From NCBI GenBank assembly GCA_949547975.1, contig CATITW010000407.1:1-10137 (forward strand): a stretch of DNA of 10,137 nt, given 5' to 3'. The stretch is from Cryomorphaceae bacterium (lineage in GTDB: Bacteria; Bacteroidota; Bacteroidia; Flavobacteriales; Schleiferiaceae). Shown piece by piece: positions 5,672 through 10,137 of this stretch; the first letter of the stretch is position 1; every line of letters starts with the position of its first letter. Below the pieces are notes generated by a model. That model was not told where the DNA came from. It saw only the letters and a list, made by a program, of their open reading frames with translations, and ran no database searches. Both the position numbers and the translations under genes were made by a program.

Positions 5672-6354
5672 GAGTGGTGCTTTTGAATGCTTTCGCTTAA
5701 AAGTTGATACAAGGTGGCCAATTCGCTCTCGCCCAAGGTTTCCATATGTGCATTCAGGGTGCCTTGGTCGCCACGCACTGCCGGCCCAGTCTGCGCTTTT
5801 TTGGGACCGTACTCCACTGCCTTTTCAGGGCCTTGGAGCATGATTTGGTGGAGTACTTCGAACGGTAGTTCGCGTTCTTTGCAATAGGCCTCGGCCAAGG
5901 TGTACAGGTGGTTGGTGAAGTTGTTCACTATTACAGCGGCAACGTGTAATTTTTCGCGCTGCGCTGAGCTGATCCAGTAGCGGTGATTGCTTAGTGTTTC
6001 GGCCACGTCTTCAAGAATCATTCGATGTCCTTGACTGCGCGTTTCTAGCAATAAAGGAACCTTAGACCAGTCCACTTTGGTGTTCTTACTAAAACTGTAC
6101 AGTGGGTACAAAACGGCAGCATTCGGTCCTTCGAGCATCGGTACGGCACCGGCGGTATGCGCAGTGAGCGTGTTGGGATACTGGGAAGCCACATCTGCTA
6201 CGGCATCGTCAGGAACCGCGATGATGATCAGGTCTACCTCGAGGTCTTCTTCGCGGGGCAGGTCTCGCCCGTATGAGGTCACCGCATGTTCCGTAAACAA
6301 GGCTTGATACAGCAACAGCCCTACATTTCCTTGTCCGATGATTGCGATGTTCAT
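5668..6354 (-). CDS. Rossmann-like / DUF2520 domain protein
   Basis: This 228-aa protein has an N-terminal dinucleotide-binding fold: MNIAIIGQGNVG with GxGxxG at 7-12, then a strand ending in VDLIIIAVPDDAVADVA (40-56), resembling F420-dependent NADP oxidoreductase and 6-phosphogluconate dehydrogenase-type Rossmann domains. The second half is the helical DUF2520 domain, with HVAAVIVNNFTNHLYTLAE at 137-155 and the characteristic TGPAVRGDQGTLNAH at 189-203. Family members are presumed NAD(P)-dependent dehydrogenases, but no substrate is established that I know of. It follows ccmF by 14 nt and overlaps the kdsC-like gene by 4 bp. A DUF2520-HAD phosphatase-Maf order is familiar from Bacteroidota genomes. 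Confidence 0.88.
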   Translation of the reverse strand: MNIAIIGQGNVGLLLYQALFTEHAVTSYGRDLPREEDLEVDLIIIAVPDDAVADVASQYPNTLTAHTAGAVPMLEGPNAAVLYPLYSFSKNTKVDWSKVPLLLETRSQGHRMILEDVAETLSNHRYWISSAQREKLHVAAVIVNNFTNHLYTLAEAYCKERELPFEVLHQIMLQGPEKAVEYGPKKAQTGPAVRGDQGTLNAHMETLGESELATLYQLLSESIQKHHS

Positions 6355-6368
6355 ACGATGGCTTGGTT

Positions 6369-8771
6369 TTAACTTCTACGAATGCGCGTAACTACGGCAA
6401 TCACAGTTCCGATGGCCATAAGAATGGATCCGATCCATAGCAGGTTGATCCAGGGGAATACTTCCGCTTTAATCAAAATGAACGGCTCTTCGGCTTCTTT
6501 GTGTTCACTGGCCGTGATCACGGGCTTATTGGTATCGTAGTTGATGCGATCGAAGCTGAACTTCAGCCCCAGTTCCTTGATTTCGGCATCTACATGCTGC
6601 GCTTCTTCACCTTGAACGGCGTAGATAGGCATGATCTTGTAGGTGCTGTCTTCCATGGTTTTCACGGAGAGGCCGGCCCCTAAGACGATGTATTCGGGAC
6701 CATTTTCAGCATTGGGAGCCTCAACGACTAAGGTATCGAGCTTGACTTCGTATTTCCCGTAGAGGAAGTGACTTTCGCCTTTAGCGAGCTCGATGTCAAA
6801 TTGGTTTTTCCATTCCTCTTCGGTTTGCTCTTCCATAGAACGCATGTCCGCGTAGGTGACGTGGGTATAGACGTCTTTTGTGATGTAGTGTTTGGTCGAA
6901 GGCTCTGCCACATTTCCCATGCGCTCGTTCAGCTGAATGCGTGGGCTGAGGTTGAAGAGTTTGGACAGTTGTCCGTCTTGTTCTTCAAAGAATTCCAATT
7001 CGTAATTCAGGTAGATGCCCTCTTCATTTTGTCCGGACCAGCTCACCCAGTACTCGCCCAATTCTACGGTGTCGCCTTGGTGGATCAGTAAGTTTTCATT
7101 CGCAGGGAACTCCTCGTGGATGAAGGTTTTGTTCTGGGAGATGATGTCTTTGTTCGCATTCGAAACTAGCGATCCAGCGATGATGAGTGCAAAACCGATG
7201 TGCGCTACGGTAGATCCTGCCACATTCCAATTTCCTCTCGCCCAGCGCATCCAGAACTCGAAATTTCCGATGGCTGCATAATAAGAGGCCCAAAGCAATC
7301 CGACATACATCGGGTTCCACATGTCCAAGACTGCGCAGCTGATGGCCGTGAGTACGGTGGTGGCGAGAAGGGTGATGATTTGGCGTTTGAAAAAGAGCGC
7401 CTTAGAGGTTTTGTGGTAAGAAAGGAATTGGCCAGCGCCGATCAATAGTACGATGATCAGGGCGAAGGGCACCTGGATGGCATTGTAGTGTGCGATAGGC
7501 TCGCTCAGCACTTTATTTTCACTGTAGAGGGTGATGAAGCCGTCCGGTCCAAACAGGGTGTTGAATACGGGGTAGGAGGTGCTCAATGTGATTTGTAGGC
7601 CGCTGATCAAGAGCACGAGGGCTCCGATGAACATCCAGAACTCGCGGCTGTCCATGGCGTCCTCTTTCACTTTTTTCGGAAGACTTTTATAGCGATACAG
7701 CAACAAGCCGAGGCTACCGATGGTGAAGAAGAGGAGGTAAATGAGTAATTGGCCACTGAGTCCAAGGTCGACAAACGCGTGAACGGAACTGTCCCCAAGG
7801 ATGCCAGAACGCGTTAAGAAGGTCGAGTAAAGGACGAGTAAGAAGCTGAGGATCAGTAAGAAAAGGGCTGAAGGAACGACGCCGCCTTTGTTCTTTTGGA
7901 TCAGTAAGAGGTGTGCGCCACCGGCCATGACCAGCCAAGGCACAAGTGAGGTGTTTTCGACCGGATCCCATGCCCAGAATCCACCAAAGCTCAATGCTTC
8001 ATAGGCCCAAGCGCCGCCCATGAGGATACCTACTCCGAGGATGCCTACTGAGAAGAAACTCCAGATCAGTGCGGAGTTGATCCATGTTTTGTAGTCTTTA
8101 CGCAAGAGTCCCGCGATCGCGTAGCTGAACGGAACTAAGGTTGATGCAAACCCAAGGAACAAAGTCGGTGGGTGGATGGTCATCCAATAGTTTTGAAGGA
8201 GGGGGTTTAGGCCAGAGCCATCTGCGAAATTTGGGAAACGGGTGAGGTAGTCTTGGAATTGGGTCCAAGGAAGACCGATGTTCTCAGAAAGCTCGCGCAC
8301 TAGAATAAACGGGCTGTAACCGATGTGCATGTCGCCGATGTAAACGCCCAAAATCATACTAACCAAGAATGCTTGAACCGCTGCGAAAACCCCGACAACC
8401 GGACCTTCAAAGTCCTTAGCCGTGAAGGTGAGAATAACGCCTAGAACCGCGTTCCAGAACATCCACAATAGGAATGAGCCTTCTTGCCCTTCCCAGAATG
8501 CGGAGAATAAGTAGCGTGGTGCGAGATCGAGCGAGGTGTGCTTCCATACGTAGTCGAACTCGAAATAATGGTTCGCCATGATGTAGAACAACAAACCGAT
8601 CAGCCCGAATAGCGTCACAGCGTGCAGGCGGAAGGCTAGGCGACCCAGCTTTTTCCATTCGTCCCCTTTTAAGTAGTAGGCGACCGTCGCAAGAAGGGAG
8701 AAAATAAAAGAAAAGGCCGTGAGTCCTCTTCCGAGGTCTGCGGCCCATAGGTGTTCACCAACGTATTGCAT
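6369..8771 (-). CDS. ccmF: CcmF-type cytochrome c heme lyase (annotated CcsA/CcmF in Bacteroidota)
   Basis: This is an 800-aa polytopic inner-membrane protein of the heme-handling family. The tryptophan-rich WWD motif, facing the periplasm, is at 252-273: GGAWAYEALSFGGFWAWDPV followed by EN. Candidate heme-ligand histidines by position are His200 in TIHPPTLFLG, His287 just after the WWD segment, His331 in GDSSVHAF, and His524 in VAHIGFALI. WEGQEGSFLLW (93-103) is another family signature. CcmF takes heme from CcmE and joins it to CxxCH motifs of exported apocytochromes. After residue 540 there is a soluble, acidic region of roughly 230 residues, then a last membrane segment (near 775-795) ending in basic RIRRS. 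It is longer than E. coli CcmF, mainly from this periplasmic region. It starts 5 nt after ccmE. Confidence 0.94.
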   Translation of the reverse strand: MQYVGEHLWAADLGRGLTAFSFIFSLLATVAYYLKGDEWKKLGRLAFRLHAVTLFGLIGLLFYIMANHYFEFDYVWKHTSLDLAPRYLFSAFWEGQEGSFLLWMFWNAVLGVILTFTAKDFEGPVVGVFAAVQAFLVSMILGVYIGDMHIGYSPFILVRELSENIGLPWTQFQDYLTRFPNFADGSGLNPLLQNYWMTIHPPTLFLGFASTLVPFSYAIAGLLRKDYKTWINSALIWSFFSVGILGVGILMGGAWAYEALSFGGFWAWDPVENTSLVPWLVMAGGAHLLLIQKNKGGVVPSALFLLILSFLLVLYSTFLTRSGILGDSSVHAFVDLGLSGQLLIYLLFFTIGSLGLLLYRYKSLPKKVKEDAMDSREFWMFIGALVLLISGLQITLSTSYPVFNTLFGPDGFITLYSENKVLSEPIAHYNAIQVPFALIIVLLIGAGQFLSYHKTSKALFFKRQIITLLATTVLTAISCAVLDMWNPMYVGLLWASYYAAIGNFEFWMRWARGNWNVAGSTVAHIGFALIIAGSLVSNANKDIISQNKTFIHEEFPANENLLIHQGDTVELGEYWVSWSGQNEEGIYLNYELEFFEEQDGQLSKLFNLSPRIQLNERMGNVAEPSTKHYITKDVYTHVTYADMRSMEEQTEEEWKNQFDIELAKGESHFLYGKYEVKLDTLVVEAPNAENGPEYIVLGAGLSVKTMEDSTYKIMPIYAVQGEEAQHVDAEIKELGLKFSFDRINYDTNKPVITASEHKEAEEPFILIKAEVFPWINLLWIGSILMAIGTVIAVVTRIRRS

Positions 8772-8776
8772 AGGTG

Positions 8777-9172
8777 TTATTTGTAGATCTGATCTGAATT
8801 AATCTCGTTCTGTTCGTTGTATTTCGATGGGCATTTCATCAAAATGTCAGTGGCGATAAAGGCGGTGTCTGTGGCGTATCCAGTCATGGTGATTTCCTCG
8901 GATCTTTCGAAGTCTTGCGGCTTCGGCTGGTTGTAGATCACGCGGCTTTCGTTTCCGTTTTTGTCTTTCGCGGTGAATGAAAATTGGACCGTTTTAGGAT
9001 TGAAATCCATAGATTCCTCTAGGTTGAGGTACCCAATTACCGTGGTCTTCTCACCGATTTTTGCGGTAGCCTGATCAAAGCTGCTGTAGGTAGAGCTGTT
9101 GCCCAAACGCACCAGCGTATATCCGATCAAAACCGCAATAGCGATGATAATAGCAATCTGACTATTTTTCAT
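8777..9172 (-). CDS. ccmE: Cytochrome c maturation protein CcmE, cysteine (CxxxY) variant
   Basis: This 131-aa heme chaperone has an N-terminal membrane anchor (IAIIIAIAVLIGYTLV, 6-21) and a periplasmic OB-fold domain with TTVIGYLN (43-50), FTAKDKNGNESRVIY (66-80) and ITMTGYATDTAFIATDIL (94-111). In E. coli CcmE heme is held covalently by a histidine in an HxxxY motif. Here the corresponding site is Cys114-Pro-Ser-Lys-Tyr118, a CxxxY motif, and Cys114 is the only cysteine in the protein. The variant is known from Desulfovibrio and archaeal Ccm systems, where CcmG/CcmH are absent. The C-terminal tail is short (13 residues). The start overlaps the end of ccmD by 11 bp, and ccmF follows 5 nt after the stop. 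Confidence 0.93.
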   Translation of the reverse strand: MKNSQIAIIIAIAVLIGYTLVRLGNSSTYSSFDQATAKIGEKTTVIGYLNLEESMDFNPKTVQFSFTAKDKNGNESRVIYNQPKPQDFERSEEITMTGYATDTAFIATDILMKCPSKYNEQNEINSDQIYK

Positions 9173-9350
9173 TCTCTAACTTTTTAATGGCACGATCTAA
9201 TCGCACCAAATAACCTGCCAAACCGATGAAAATGAGCGCGATCACTGCGATGACCACATAAATTTTTCCCTCAGAATACATGATGTTCTCGTTCTGGGCA
9301 AAAGCGCCGAAAGGCAAAAGGGCTAAGGCTGAGGCAATTCTATTTCTCAT
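9162..9350 (-). CDS. ccmD: CcmD-like small heme-export membrane protein
   Basis: This 62-aa protein lies where CcmD is expected, between ccmC and ccmE. Residues 1-19 look like a cleavable signal peptide (MRNRIASALALLPFGAFAQ, with AFA before a likely cut). Residues 30-50 form one membrane segment, IYVVIAVIALIFIGLAGYLV, followed by a basic C-terminus RLDRAIKKLENEK. This gives N-out/C-in topology, as in known CcmD, which helps release heme-loaded CcmE from the CcmABC complex. The ATG (9350-9348) overlaps the ccmC stop by 4 bp (ATGA), and its 3' end overlaps ccmE by 11 bp. Identification rests on position, size and topology, as CcmD sequence is poorly conserved. Confidence 0.85.
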   Translation of the reverse strand: MRNRIASALALLPFGAFAQNENIMYSEGKIYVVIAVIALIFIGLAGYLVRLDRAIKKLENEK

Positions 9351-9994
9351 GCTTGTAATTTTCTTAATCTATAACGCAAAGAACCGATCCAAGTTCCAAT
9401 GAAAATCCATCCTAATACCGCCGGATAAAACACCAAGCGTAGACGGTTGTCCAAGTCGTAGGAGTTGAACCCTGGATTCCCCCCGTTCCCAGGGTGGAGG
9501 CTGTCCGTCATGCGAGGAAGTATTCCGATGAAAACGATCATCATGACAAACGCAAAGATGTTGTAGACCGCAGAAATACGAGCGCGTTTTCTTTCATCGT
9601 CCATCGCATTTCTCAATACGAAATAGGCGAGGTAGATGAGTATTGTTATAGCACTTCCGTTCAGTTTCGGATCATTTGTCCACCAGGCGCCCCAAGTAAA
9701 TTTTGCCCACATCATCCCGGTCACCAGACCCAATATTGCGAACAACATACCTACTTCCGCTTGACTTACGCTTCGAATGTCGCGCTGCAGGTTTTCTTTG
9801 GACAAATAGCCGATGGCATTACCGAAACTAGCTGCCATCATAGCGACCATGGTAAACCACATGCTCACGTGGTAAAACAGGTTGCGAATGCTTTGCTCAA
9901 TGATGGGAAGTTCTGGAATAGAGGTCAGTAGGCCGTAGATCAAACTGTACAACACTAGGGCGACCCCTGCGAACTTGTAAACTCTTCCTTTCAT
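9347..9994 (-). CDS. ccmC: Heme transport protein CcmC
   Basis: This membrane protein of the CcmC/CcsA family is 215 aa from the ATG at 9994. It has about six membrane segments and a periplasmic WWD motif, FTWGAWWTNDPKLNG (residues 99-113 from this start). The two conserved axial histidines are in NLFYHVSMW (His42) and in DSLHPG (His167), matching His60 and His184 of E. coli CcmC. CcmC presents heme to CcmE and is the minimal factor for making holo-CcmE. I prefer the ATG at 9994, 8 nt after the ccmB stop; an in-frame TTG at 10015 would add seven residues and overlap ccmB by 13 bp. No Shine-Dalgarno precedes either. The stop TGA overlaps the ccmD ATG. Confidence 0.94.
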   Translation of the reverse strand: MKGRVYKFAGVALVLYSLIYGLLTSIPELPIIEQSIRNLFYHVSMWFTMVAMMAASFGNAIGYLSKENLQRDIRSVSQAEVGMLFAILGLVTGMMWAKFTWGAWWTNDPKLNGSAITILIYLAYFVLRNAMDDERKRARISAVYNIFAFVMMIVFIGILPRMTDSLHPGNGGNPGFNSYDLDNRLRLVFYPAVLGWIFIGTWIGSLRYRLRKLQA

Positions 9995-10002
9995 AGTAAC
10001 CG

Positions 10003-10137
10003 TTAATCTTGCCAAAGATACGGAAAGAGAAGGTAGGCAAGCAGTCCGATAGCAATATCTAATGCACCTAAAGCGCCCAATAGAGGGAGTACATCTTCAA
10101 AGGATACACCGACCATTGCTTGGATGTTTATCGTACT
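10003..10137 (-). CDS. ccmB: Heme exporter permease CcmB (3' end only)
   Basis: This minus-strand reading frame enters from the right edge and gives 44 codons before TAA at 10005-10003. The translation starts STINIQAMVGVSFEDVLPLL and continues through GALGALDIAIGLLAYLLFPY to the end LWQD. The hydrophobic helix GALGALDIAIGLLAYLLFPY and the FPYLW-type end are what I expect of Bacteroidota CcmB, the membrane subunit of the CcmAB transporter that powers release of heme-CcmE. Only the C-terminus is visible, so the call leans on this end plus the adjacent ccmC-D-E-F order. The gene is too short here to be reported as a full open reading frame. Confidence 0.82.
   Translation of the reverse strand, partial: STINIQAMVGVSFEDVLPLLGALGALDIAIGLLAYLLFPYLWQD

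Noticed and set aside
6501..7448. Several plus-strand open frames antisense to ccmF
   Set aside because: They overlap a strongly supported 800-codon gene, have no recognisable domains and look like frame shadows.
9995..10015. TTG start for ccmC giving seven extra residues
   Set aside because: The ATG at 9994 starts a typical CcmC N-terminus just 8 nt after the ccmB stop, while the TTG is the Leu-Trp region of the ccmB coding sequence in another frame.
10013..10040. Promoter-like TTG-N17-TATCTTTG on the minus strand upstream of ccmC
   Set aside because: Motif and spacing fit the Bacteroidota consensus, but the bases encode the PYLW end of CcmB, so the match is probably forced by codons. An operon-internal promoter is not excluded.
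1..10137. Mobile elements, CRISPR array, tRNA/rRNA genes, defence systems
   Set aside because: I saw no transposase or integrase motifs, no regularly spaced repeats, no tRNA-like cloverleaf and no nuclease/helicase/toxin signatures; the content is ordinary core metabolism and cytochrome maturation.

Overview
The window looks like a chromosomal housekeeping stretch from a member of the Bacteroidota, probably a free-living, respiring flavobacterium-like lineage. That is inferred from gene content: a stand-alone MnmD, a DUF4920 lipoprotein beside a type II branched-chain aminotransferase, a DUF2520/KdsC/Maf block, and a Bacteroidota-style Ccm cluster whose CcmE carries a cysteine motif. Starts lack clear Shine-Dalgarno sequences, and a few intergenic gaps hold TAnnTTTG motifs, the -7 promoter consensus of this phylum. 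No phage, transposon, CRISPR array, tRNA or rRNA is visible.

Layout. (1) Positions 1-218, minus strand: 5' part of a TIGR01777-type SDR epimerase, divergent from a plus-strand conserved protein of unknown function (301-870). A hairpin-forming inverted repeat lies in the gap. (2) Positions 859-2891, minus strand: four overlapping genes, transcribed DUF4920 lipoprotein, cytochrome c'-like lipoprotein, mnmD, Nudix hydrolase. (3) Positions 3001-4065, plus strand: the branched-chain aminotransferase ilvE, divergent from the DUF4920 gene across a short gap with back-to-back -7 motifs. (4) A hairpin terminator at 4091-4128 separates ilvE from the convergent operon. (5) Positions 4127-10137, minus strand: a nine-gene run transcribed ccmB (partial), ccmC, ccmD, ccmE, ccmF, DUF2520 oxidoreductase-like gene, kdsC-like phosphatase, small membrane protein, maf. 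Most junctions overlap or are separated by only a few bases. The small membrane protein is the exception: it has 27-nt gaps on both sides, each with a perfect inverted repeat.

How the genes fit together. CcmB and CcmC handle heme delivery, CcmD and CcmE form and carry the heme adduct, and CcmF ligates heme to CxxCH motifs of exported apocytochromes. The small c-type cytochrome lipoprotein at 1940-2383 would be a client of this pathway. The downstream operon genes serve other tasks: a sugar-phosphate phosphatase of the Kdo/sialic-acid type, house-cleaning nucleotide hydrolysis (Maf) and an unassigned Rossmann protein. The most notable sequence-level points are the CxxxY form of CcmE, the pairing of two exported Cys-containing lipoproteins with mnmD and Nudix genes, and the orphan membrane protein with its hairpin-bearing flanks. 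I did not find a clear novel defence or mobile system.
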